Shown here: piece after piece, positions 20,506-27,689 of the stretch
Layout of the letters: every line of letters starts with the position of its first letter
How positions within the stretch are numbered: position 1 is the stretch's first letter
From: Zophobihabitans entericus
GTDB taxonomy: Bacteria; Pseudomonadota; Gammaproteobacteria; Enterobacterales; Orbaceae
Direction: 5' to 3'
DNA: 64,000 bases
Assembly (NCBI RefSeq): GCF_011745665.1
Contig: NZ_CP050253.1
Span: 285,418 to 349,417 of the forward strand
The notes under the pieces: model-generated
The model's input: only the letters and a program-made list of their open reading frames with translations
Database searches by the model: none
What the model was told of the DNA's origin: nothing
Position numbers and translations under genes: made by a program

Positions 20506-21367
20506 TACGATATACCTTGATCAGTCGGATGCTCTTGCGGCTGATCAAGCCCGTATTTTTAATATTCAGCGCTATTCGCTCAATGATGGCTTTGGCATAC
20601 GGACAGTCATTTTCTTTAAAGGCTGTCCCCATTACTGTCCGTGGTGTGCGAATCCGGAATCTATTTCCCGTAAAATTCAGGTTGTAAAGCGTAAATCGAA
20701 GTGTCTGCACTGTGCCACTTGTTTAAACGATGCTGATGAGTGCCCAAGCGGTGCCATGGAACGGATTGGTTATGATATTTCACTAGAAAATCTGATTAAA
20801 GAAATTCTTAAAGATGATATCTTTTTCCGCTCTTCCGGTGGTGGTGTAACACTATCTGGTGGTGAAGTATTACTGCAAGCTAAATTTGCCAGTCAACTCT
20901 TGGAACGCCTGAAAAAATTGGGTATTAACACTGCCATTGAAACTGCAGGTGATATCCGTTTTGAAGACTTTTTGTCAGTGGCAAAATACTGTGATGAAGT
21001 GCTGTTTGATTTTAAAATTATGGACGAAGAGCAGGCCAAACAGGTATCTAACATTCACCTGTCACGCGTGCTGGATAACTTTGCCCGTCTGTATGAGCAA
21101 AATATTCCGTTAACGCCACGTATTCCGCTTATTCCAGGTTATACCCTTGATCAGCAAAATATCGAGCGTGTTATCGCGTTTTTAAAGCAATTTCCAAACA
21201 TCAAAGAGATTCATTTACTGCCATTCCATCAGTTTGGTGAACCTAAATATGATCTGATTAAAAGACCATATACTATGGGTGAAATCAAAGCGCCAGAAGA
21301 TGAAGAAGTACAACGCATTAAAGCTTATGTTGAACAACAAGGCTACACGGTTATGGTTGGCGGTTAA
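20471..21367 (+). CDS. pflC: Glycyl-radical enzyme activating enzyme, PflC type
   Basis: A radical-SAM activase that installs the glycyl radical on PflD. The ATG at 20471 (MTSSAVQRT, as in E. coli MTSSAGQR) lies inside the pflD end, giving a 35-bp overlap and translational coupling, with AAGGAG upstream. The radical-SAM cluster is CPHYCPWC, and a second ferredoxin-like cluster region is CLHCATCLNDADECPSGA. SAM-binding glycines are in SGGEVLL. Length is 298 residues. One oddity is NDGFGIRT, where E. coli has NDGEGIRT. Confidence 0.92.
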   Translation: MTSSAVQRTNYNTIYLDQSDALAADQARIFNIQRYSLNDGFGIRTVIFFKGCPHYCPWCANPESISRKIQVVKRKSKCLHCATCLNDADECPSGAMERIGYDISLENLIKEILKDDIFFRSSGGGVTLSGGEVLLQAKFASQLLERLKKLGINTAIETAGDIRFEDFLSVAKYCDEVLFDFKIMDEEQAKQVSNIHLSRVLDNFARLYEQNIPLTPRIPLIPGYTLDQQNIERVIAFLKQFPNIKEIHLLPFHQFGEPKYDLIKRPYTMGEIKAPEDEEVQRIKAYVEQQGYTVMVGG

Positions 21368-21370
21368 TTT

Positions 21371-21390
21371 ATTAGCTGTCAGCTATTTTT
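21371..21390 (+). terminator. Weak candidate terminator after pflC
   Basis: TAGCT-GTC-AGCTA is followed by five T residues a few bases after the pflC stop. The stem is only five pairs, so partial read-through into dhaK is likely. Confidence 0.3.
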
Positions 21391-21444
21391 CACCTCTCTA
21401 AACCAACACGGTTTTATTCACATCCCACTGATGAGCAATTGCAA

Positions 21445-21463
21445 GGATACTTTTTGGTATCAA
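21445..21463 (+). promoter_or_regulatory. Shared DhaK-operon operator, site 1
   Basis: GGATACTTTTTGGTATCAA contains an inverted repeat GATAC-N6-GTATC. An 18/19 match lies at 32122-32140 upstream of the second DhaK-containing operon. It sits 91 bp before the dhaK start, a usual operator or activator distance. Confidence 0.65.
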
Positions 21464-21554
21464 TTGTCATAGTTCAATACCTCACTTTTTAATAGAATCT
21501 TTAGTAGATTTTATGCTATCTCGGCATCCTATTAATTATCAGTGGGGAAATATA

Positions 21555-22559
21555 ATGCTCAAACCTAAAAAGATTTTAAATAATCCCAACCACGTCAGAC
21601 AAGAGTTACTCGATGGCTTAGTTTATGCCTACCAAGGAGAGCTCACACCCATTAAAGAGTTCTGTTCAGCATACCGTAAAAGCATCGCCAGTGATCAGGT
21701 GATTATCGTCAGCGGTGGTGGTAGTGGCCACGAGCCTACATTTGCAGGCTTTATCGGTAAAGGTGGTATCGACGCTTGTGCACTAGGTGAAGTCTTTACC
21801 TCACCATCACCCGATCAAATTATTGAAGTAACTAAAGCAGCCCATAAAGGCAAAGGCGTGTTATTCCTGTATGGTAACTACTCAGGTGATAGTATGAACT
21901 TTGATATCGCGGCAGAGATTCTGGCTGAAGAAGGTATTGAAACTAAAACTGTCCGCACGACAGATGACATCGCTTCTGCACCACTGGACAGAATGTCTGA
22001 CCGCCGTGGTGTTGGCGGTATTATGTTTGTCTATAAGCTCACAGGTGCTGCTGCTCAGTTTAAGCATTACGATCTGGATAAACTACAGGCAGTTGCAAAG
22101 AAAGCCAACTTTAATACCCGTACTATTGGTGTTGCACTGTCAGGTAGTGCGCTACCACAATCGAGCACATTTAACTTTGAACTGGCTGATGATGAAATTG
22201 AGATCGGGATTGGTATTCATGGTGAAGCCGGCCTGCGTCGTCAAAAACTCACTACAACTGACGAAGTCGTCAAAGAGATGATTGATAAGCTGTGTGCTGA
22301 TTTACCGTTCAACCGTGGCGATAAAGTCTGTGTCGCCATTAATGACCTTGGTTCACTCAGTTATACCGAACTGCTTATTGTCAGTCGTAAAGTAGGTATG
22401 GAACTGGCTGAGCGCGGCATCACCACTTACGACATTGCGATTGGCCACTTCTGTACCTCTTTAGAAATGTCAGGCTTTTCTATTAGCTTCTTAAAACTCG
22501 ATGATGAGCTGCAAGCTCTGTATGACCTGCCGTGTGAAACATTTGGATGGAGAAAGTAG
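21555..22559 (+). CDS. dhaK: Dihydroxyacetone kinase subunit DhaK (first copy)
   Basis: The substrate-binding subunit of DHA kinase. It has 334 residues from the ATG at 21555, with GGGGAAA upstream; an in-frame ATG at 21513 adds residues without family match. The pocket is intact: GGGSGHEP with His59, NYSGD with Asp112, and IGIHGEAG with His222, which forms the hemiaminal with DHA in the family. It overlaps functionally with dhaL two bases downstream. E. coli frw clusters carry fsaB and gldA in this role; here DhaK-DhaL follow pflC. Confidence 0.9.
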   Translation: MLKPKKILNNPNHVRQELLDGLVYAYQGELTPIKEFCSAYRKSIASDQVIIVSGGGSGHEPTFAGFIGKGGIDACALGEVFTSPSPDQIIEVTKAAHKGKGVLFLYGNYSGDSMNFDIAAEILAEEGIETKTVRTTDDIASAPLDRMSDRRGVGGIMFVYKLTGAAAQFKHYDLDKLQAVAKKANFNTRTIGVALSGSALPQSSTFNFELADDEIEIGIGIHGEAGLRRQKLTTTDEVVKEMIDKLCADLPFNRGDKVCVAINDLGSLSYTELLIVSRKVGMELAERGITTYDIAIGHFCTSLEMSGFSISFLKLDDELQALYDLPCETFGWRK

Positions 22560-22561
22560 TC

Positions 22562-23200
22562 ATGAATAAAACAACCATGAATTTGGCTCAAATTCGTCAA
22601 ATGATGATCTATACCTCAGAGAAGATGATTGAAAGTGAACCAACCCTTACTGCACTGGATCAAGTCATTGGTGATGGCGACCACGGGATTGGTATGCAAC
22701 GTGGTTTTGCTGCTACTCTGGCTCTGCTTAATGATGACAAATTCCAGCCAACAGATATTGGTGATTTCTTTACCCAGATTGGCACTAAGCTAATGACCAG
22801 TATGGGCGGGGCGTCTGGCGCTATCTTTGGCACCTTCTTCCGTGCCGGCGGTAAAAGCCTGAATGGCCAGACAGAATTTAACAGTAAAAACCTATCTACT
22901 TTGCTGAATGAAGGCTGGGATGCAGTACACAAACGCGGCAATGCTAAACCGGGTGATAAAACCATGGTTGATGCCTTAGCTGCCGCTGCCGAAAAAGCCA
23001 GAGCGGTAGAATCAGAACCACTGGAAAAAGCCTTACCTGTTATTGCCGACGCTGCCATGGTGGGAGCTGAGAATACTAAAACTATGATCGCGGTATTTGG
23101 ACGAGCAAAGAACTTAGGTGAACGAGCCATTGGCCACGTCGACCCGGGTTCGGTATCGATGGCATATATTTTAAAATATATGGGGCAGGCAATCGCTTAA
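22562..23200 (+). CDS. dhaL: Dihydroxyacetone kinase subunit DhaL (first copy)
   Basis: The nucleotide-binding, phosphoryl-transferring subunit that works with DhaK. It has 212 residues from the ATG at 22562, two bases after the dhaK stop and preceded by GGAG inside the dhaK end. The metal/ADP aspartates are in VIGDGDHGIGMQRGF, and the GGASGAIFGTFF and HVDPGS motifs match E. coli DhaL. In enterics DhaL keeps bound ADP and is rephosphorylated by DhaM. No DhaM is encoded nearby, so the phosphoryl donor here is unclear. Confidence 0.9.
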   Translation: MNKTTMNLAQIRQMMIYTSEKMIESEPTLTALDQVIGDGDHGIGMQRGFAATLALLNDDKFQPTDIGDFFTQIGTKLMTSMGGASGAIFGTFFRAGGKSLNGQTEFNSKNLSTLLNEGWDAVHKRGNAKPGDKTMVDALAAAAEKARAVESEPLEKALPVIADAAMVGAENTKTMIAVFGRAKNLGERAIGHVDPGSVSMAYILKYMGQAIA

Positions 23201-23214
23201 GCTGTTTTACGTTA

Positions 23215-23246
23215 ATTTGCAGGCATAAATTGTTATGCCTGCAAAT
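23215..23246 (+). terminator. Long perfect hairpin after dhaL
   Basis: A 14-bp perfect stem (arms built on TTTGCAGGCATAA and TTATGCCTGCAAA, loop ATTG) begins 15 bp after dhaL. There is no T run, so it may act as a 3'-end stabiliser, weak terminator or protein site. From here to 23455 I see nothing else. Confidence 0.55.
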
Positions 23247-23455
23247 CTCTGAGTATATCAGCTAACAGCAGATATTAATCTGAGCGCACAATTAAAATAA
23301 TCACCAATACTTAGCCATCAGTTAAGGTTCAGTCACTATTTAAGTTATCGCTTAAACTCATATAAAACTTACCCAAAACCCCGAATGTAGCCTTAAATTC
23401 AGACTCCTGTTCAGGATTTTAGGGAAATAATAAGATTTTGATTTTATTGAATAAA

Positions 23456-23674
23456 TTAAGAGGCGCAACCACGAGAGGCGATCTCTTTGCCCCATGACAG
23501 CTCATCTTTATCCGTACGGGAGAAAGCTATCTCCAGTACACGGTCATCACCATGTTCCCAGATTTGTTGTGCCAGTTGTTCGTCATCACCAGCCAGCTCG
23601 AAAATCGCTTCAGCAATTTCAACTGATGTTTCTCTTTTTACAGCCCAGTCTTTGATATGTAATTTTTTGTCCAT
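23456..23674 (-). CDS. yccJ: YccJ family protein
   Basis: A 72-residue soluble acidic protein. It matches E. coli YccJ in TSVEIAEAIFELAGDDEQLAQQIWE and FSRTDKDELSWGKE. The start is the ATG at 23674 with a strong GGAGGG site; the frame continues to 23707 without a match. In E. coli yccJ belongs to the general stress regulon and its biochemical role is unknown. It stands alone here. Confidence 0.85.
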   Translation of the reverse strand: MDKKLHIKDWAVKRETSVEIAEAIFELAGDDEQLAQQIWEHGDDRVLEIAFSRTDKDELSWGKEIASRGCAS

Positions 23675-23771
23675 GATTCCCTCCGATTTTACTGGTACAA
23701 GCCACATTGCTCATACCAGCCTTGACAAATTTAGCCCTGATCTTTCCTGATCCTTGGTTGTTGAAACAAGT

Positions 23772-24668
23772 TTAGTGGCGTACACCTAAATAAGTATCCC
23801 ATGGCAACTGTGTCCACGGACTTTCCGGATGAGTTAATAAAACCTGCATCTCATCCCGCCACTCAGCATAATCTTTACCACCGTTCCATAAGAAACGGCC
23901 AAAAATATAACCAATACCTAACTCCGCCCAGGAGTTATAGGATTTTTGAATTTTTTCTGCTGCCTGATTAATTCTTTCCATCGCTTCTTCCGGCTGCAGG
24001 TAACCCGCATCAATACCGTAGCGGCACAGATTAATCATACGCCCAAAATCCCAAATCATCATATTTGGCGCGGATGAATCCGCAGTAAACAGACCATCCT
24101 GAGTAAATTGCTCTTTAGCATCACGCATATGACGCAGACGTTCAATCTCGGTCTCTTCATCCATATCGCCACTTACATTTTGACGGATATACTTTTTCGC
24201 TTCTGCCATATCGTACAGGCTATATAACTGCAAAATAAACTCAAAGTCATTACGATGGCCTTCTGCTTCCAGCCAGTTTAAGGTTTTTAATAACTCTTCA
24301 CGGCTATCCACATCCCACCAGCTGGAGAACAGATGACGGGTACTTTGTTTATCAAGACCAGAAGCTAAAATATTTAACGGCTGACCATTACGATAAGCCA
24401 GATTAGCACCACAAGCCACGCCCCATTGTTCTGCCAGAGTCAGGTCGGTTTCTTGCTGCTCATAGAATTCATCATCTTCTTCATCGTCATCATCAAGTAG
24501 ACCACCAAAGAATTCATTAAACTGATTCATATTTTGGTTGAACTCAGTCATCGCTTCCGTCATACCCAGAGTCTGAGCTAATTGTTGGCGGTAAACTTCC
24601 ACCACGTCTTCTGTATAGCCCATCGCTCGCAGTTGATTTAAATATGCTTCAATTTGTTCTTCAGTCAT
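23772..24668 (-). CDS. DUF1266 domain protein
   Basis: A 298-residue soluble protein. An N-terminal helical, Gln/Asn-rich part (to about residue 55) leads through an acidic linker (DDDDEEDDEFY) to a tryptophan-rich C-terminal domain (AEQWGVACGANLAYRNGQ, MIWDFGRMINLCRYG, PWTQLPWDTYLG). This pattern is that of the DUF1266 family (YbeU/YbeR relatives), whose function is unknown. No signal peptide or membrane segment is visible. It is monocistronic, just right of yccJ. Confidence 0.7.
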   Translation of the reverse strand: MTEEQIEAYLNQLRAMGYTEDVVEVYRQQLAQTLGMTEAMTEFNQNMNQFNEFFGGLLDDDDEEDDEFYEQQETDLTLAEQWGVACGANLAYRNGQPLNILASGLDKQSTRHLFSSWWDVDSREELLKTLNWLEAEGHRNDFEFILQLYSLYDMAEAKKYIRQNVSGDMDEETEIERLRHMRDAKEQFTQDGLFTADSSAPNMMIWDFGRMINLCRYGIDAGYLQPEEAMERINQAAEKIQKSYNSWAELGIGYIFGRFLWNGGKDYAEWRDEMQVLLTHPESPWTQLPWDTYLGVRH

Positions 24669-24821
24669 TTATTATTCTCTTATTGAAGGGGATGTATGAG
24701 TTAACTATACCATACAAAGAAACCAGATATATATGATTTATAGGCAAATAATCATCAGAAAAGTAACATCAGAGCGGGATAGAAACGACAGACAGCCACA
24801 GACTACAAGCCGATATAAAGC

Positions 24822-24850
24822 AATAAAGCATAAAGCATAAAGCATAAAGA
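24822..24850 (+). repeat. Short tandem heptamer repeat (ATAAAGC)
   Basis: About four consecutive copies of ATAAAGC lie in the 238-bp gap downstream of the HPr gene. Nothing else is recognisable in that gap. Confidence 0.8.
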
Positions 24851-24906
24851 CCATTGTGCTATAAATACTATATCCATGAGAATGATAGCTATAATAAAAC
24901 TACGCT

Positions 24907-25173
24907 TTATTCTTCACCAAAACCATCAGCAAATAACGCTTCAAGTTGATCAGAAAGTGGTTTCTCATCCGGACCACGACAAATTAACTTTAGCTCAGCG
25001 CCGCCCGGAATGATGAAGCTCATCAGCTGCATAATCTTTTTAGCATCGATCGTCTGTCCTTTAAAGACAAGTTCCGCCGATGCCTGATATTGACCGGCAA
25101 TTCTGACGATCATACCGGCTGGTTTGGCATGAATACCGTTATGATTTCTAACGATCAATGTCTTTTCAATCAT
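24907..25173 (-). CDS. Stand-alone HPr-family phosphocarrier
   Basis: An 88-residue HPr-fold protein with the phosphorylatable His15 in NHNGIHAKPAG. The position of regulatory Ser46 is Lys here (IDAKKIMQL), so kinase-type control at that site is not possible. It is the last gene of the leftward operon, 9 bp after dhaL2. It could supply phosphate to the operon's EIIA or, speculatively, replace the HPr part of DhaM for the kinase. It is distinct from ptsH and from the PtsA HPr domain. Confidence 0.85.
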   Translation of the reverse strand: MIEKTLIVRNHNGIHAKPAGMIVRIAGQYQASAELVFKGQTIDAKKIMQLMSFIIPGGAELKLICRGPDEKPLSDQLEALFADGFGEE

Positions 25174-25182
25174 ACCGCTTTC

Positions 25183-25821
25183 CTATTTACAGGCCTCAGC
25201 AAATTTTGCATAACCTTCAAGCAGTAGCTGAGCTACATAAGCACCTGGATCAATCAGTGAGCGAGAATTCTCACCCCGGGTGGCAGCTCTGCCGTGTACA
25301 GCAATTAATGTCGTGGTATGCTCCACACCAGCCTGAGCAGCTTTGAGCGCTTCTTTAGCAGAATCTGTCCAGTTATTGTTTTTAGCAACGTCTGCTTTAA
25401 GCTGTTCAACAGCTGGATAAAGACCGTCTAAAAATGTTTTCTCACCCACCTGTGCCTTACCGCGCGCCTGCACACCATCAAAATAGGCCGCAAACAGAGT
25501 GGCGAAATCAGTCTCTTTCATGGAGTCCTGACCTTTAAATGCTTTACCAATTTGCATCAGACCTGACGCCATCAAAGTGCCCATTGTCGATGGCACAGCT
25601 GTCGACATACGCTTACCGGCAGCATAAAAGAATTTACCAATATCTGTTTCACTACTATTTTTGATCTCATCATATGCAGCCGTAAAACCATCACTCATGG
25701 TAAGACCGAGATCACCATCACCCACAATACTGTCCATATCGATAAGCTTATCTTTCTGGCCAGTCATAATCTCTGCCCAGTTAGCCAGTAATGGTTTTAA
25801 GTCAGAAGTTGTAAACTGCAT
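25183..25821 (-). CDS. DhaL-like kinase subunit (second copy, divergent)
   Basis: A 212-residue DhaL/DAK2-fold protein. The metal-binding aspartates are kept in IVGDGDLGLTMSDGF, but DLG replaces the usual DHG. The GGASG stretch of E. coli DhaL is replaced by VPSTMGTLMASGLM, as in erythrulose-kinase-like or ATP-dependent relatives (from memory). HGRAATRGENSRSLIDPGA contains the conserved RGA-H/DPG block. It lies between dhaK2 and the HPr gene in the eight-gene operon. The substrate may be DHA or another short ketose. Confidence 0.8.
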   Translation of the reverse strand: MQFTTSDLKPLLANWAEIMTGQKDKLIDMDSIVGDGDLGLTMSDGFTAAYDEIKNSSETDIGKFFYAAGKRMSTAVPSTMGTLMASGLMQIGKAFKGQDSMKETDFATLFAAYFDGVQARGKAQVGEKTFLDGLYPAVEQLKADVAKNNNWTDSAKEALKAAQAGVEHTTTLIAVHGRAATRGENSRSLIDPGAYVAQLLLEGYAKFAEACK

Positions 25822-25908
25822 TTCTGTCTCCTTATCTGTCAGTAACGTGTTGAAAACAAATCAATTTAAAAAAATATATTTATTAATCAAATGGTTAAAT
25901 ATAACTAT

Positions 25909-26925
25909 TTACAGCTGAAACTGTTTAAAAAATGGGGTTTCTGCCTGTGCTTTAACTAAGCGTTTTAATTCATCATCCAGCTTCAATAAACTAATAGACA
26001 GACCTGCCATCTCCATCGCGGTCGCATACTCACCCACATAAACTCGGGCAATACTGATATTTTCTGCCTGCAAGATTTGATGCACACGACGGAACACCAC
26101 GTATTGCTCTTCCAGCGGTGTGCCACCTAAACCATTAATGAGCACAGCCACCTCATCACCTGATTTATACGGTAGATCGTTAATAATTTGTGGCAGGATT
26201 TCATCCACAATCTCATCCGCCGGTAATAATTTACCGCGACGAATACCGGTTTCACCGTGAATGCCCATACCAATTTCCATCTCATCATCACCGATAGAAA
26301 AGCCCGGCTTGCCCACACGCGGTACAATACAAGGGGACAGCCCCACACCCATGGTTCTGACGTTATCACATGCTTTAAGCGCAACGCGTTTAACCTCATC
26401 CAGACTCATCATCTCCGCCGCTGCAGCGCCGGCACACTTATACACAAAGAAGATACCCGCCACACCGCGACGGGTATTCTTTTCACCACGATTAGCTGGT
26501 CCTGCTGAGGCAACATCATCGCCAGCTACCACAGATTCAACACGAATTTCTGCTTCAAAATCAGCCATTTCAGCAGCCATATCAAAGTTAAAGATATCGC
26601 CGTTATAATTACCATAGATATATAAAACACCGGCGCCAGAATCGATCTCTTTGGTAATTTCAAACATCTGCTCGGCACTGGGTGACTGGAATACATCACC
26701 AATTGCACAACCATCCAGCATCCCTTTGCCCACGTAGCCTAAAAATAGTGGTAAGTGACCAGAACCACCGCCAGTTGAAATACCGACTTTACCGGGCACT
26801 TTATGTTTAGAAACTAAACAGTGCAGATCGTTATTGGCATAGGTTAATTGGTCAGGGTGGGCAGCATAAATTCCCTCTAACATTTCAGCGATAAAGTTTT
26901 CCGGTTTATTGATAATTTTCTTCAT
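25909..26925 (-). CDS. DhaK-like ketose kinase subunit (second copy)
   Basis: A 338-residue DhaK-fold protein. His223 (MGIHGETG) and Asp110 (NYNGD) are present, and His57 lies in GGGSGHLPLF, where Leu replaces the Glu of GSGHEP in ordinary DhaK. That residue is next to the substrate His, so a different ketose, for example erythrulose, is possible. It is clearly diverged from the DhaK at 21555 rather than a recent duplicate. It follows the aldolase by 44 bp and precedes dhaL2 by 87 bp. Confidence 0.82.
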   Translation of the reverse strand: MKKIINKPENFIAEMLEGIYAAHPDQLTYANNDLHCLVSKHKVPGKVGISTGGGSGHLPLFLGYVGKGMLDGCAIGDVFQSPSAEQMFEITKEIDSGAGVLYIYGNYNGDIFNFDMAAEMADFEAEIRVESVVAGDDVASAGPANRGEKNTRRGVAGIFFVYKCAGAAAAEMMSLDEVKRVALKACDNVRTMGVGLSPCIVPRVGKPGFSIGDDEMEIGMGIHGETGIRRGKLLPADEIVDEILPQIINDLPYKSGDEVAVLINGLGGTPLEEQYVVFRRVHQILQAENISIARVYVGEYATAMEMAGLSISLLKLDDELKRLVKAQAETPFFKQFQL

Positions 26926-26969
26926 GTCAGCCTCTCAGACAGATGGTTGTGCAATATTTTCAGTCAGTA

Positions 26970-27635
26970 CTATTTATTTTTAAATTTAATTTGTGACGGA
27001 TAAGCCCAGCTTTGTAGCTCTTCTGGTTTGAAGCTTGGCGGCTCTTTACCGCCATTGATCATCAGTGCGTGATAGTAAATTTCTGCCATCTCTTCGATAT
27101 AAGCGGACTTCAAAACCGCATCGTATGGGTCAGCATCTACTGCGATAGCGCCGTGTTTTTCCATCAAAATCGCATCAGCACGTTTAAATGGTTCAATCAC
27201 GCTGTTAGACAGATCAGGTGTACCCGGACGACCATATGGTGCAACAGGAATCACTCCATCTTTTAACTTAAGAATGGCGCACTCATAAACGACTGCCGGA
27301 ATTGGTTTTGCCAGTACCGCAAAAGACGTTGCATAGATAGAGTGAGTATGAGAAACCGCAAAAATATCCGGACGAGTTTTATAAATTTCCAGATGCATTA
27401 AACATTCGCTGGTTGGGCGCAGACCTGATTCATTTTCAATCACGTTAGCATCCAAATCCATCACTACGATATCGCGCGTAGTCAGCAACTTTTTGTCTAA
27501 AGATGTTGGAGTGACAAGCACATAGCCGGTCTCTTTATCACGCACACTTGAGTTACCTGCTTTATGCTTACAAAGACCCCATTCTTCCGCTTTTTTAGCC
27601 ATATCTACAACATGCTGTTTTTGAATCGTTAACAT
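26970..27635 (-). CDS. Class II (zinc) aldolase, FucA/AraD family
   Basis: A 221-residue aldolase or epimerase family protein. The zinc ligands are His96 and His98 in VSHTHS and His161 in EKHGAIAV. The catalytic acid Glu77 is in TSECLMH, aligned with E. coli FucA SSEWRFH. Such enzymes cleave sugar phosphates between C3 and C4. With the PTS genes and kinase beside it, the likely role is splitting an incoming phosphorylated ketose. No isomerase or dehydrogenase accompanies it, which limits the possible substrates. Exact specificity cannot be read from sequence. Confidence 0.85.
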   Translation of the reverse strand: MLTIQKQHVVDMAKKAEEWGLCKHKAGNSSVRDKETGYVLVTPTSLDKKLLTTRDIVVMDLDANVIENESGLRPTSECLMHLEIYKTRPDIFAVSHTHSIYATSFAVLAKPIPAVVYECAILKLKDGVIPVAPYGRPGTPDLSNSVIEPFKRADAILMEKHGAIAVDADPYDAVLKSAYIEEMAEIYYHALMINGGKEPPSFKPEELQSWAYPSQIKFKNK

Positions 27636-27689
27636 CTTGACTGCTCCTTTTATCAGAAAAAACGTAATTAATTCATTAAGATGAATTAA

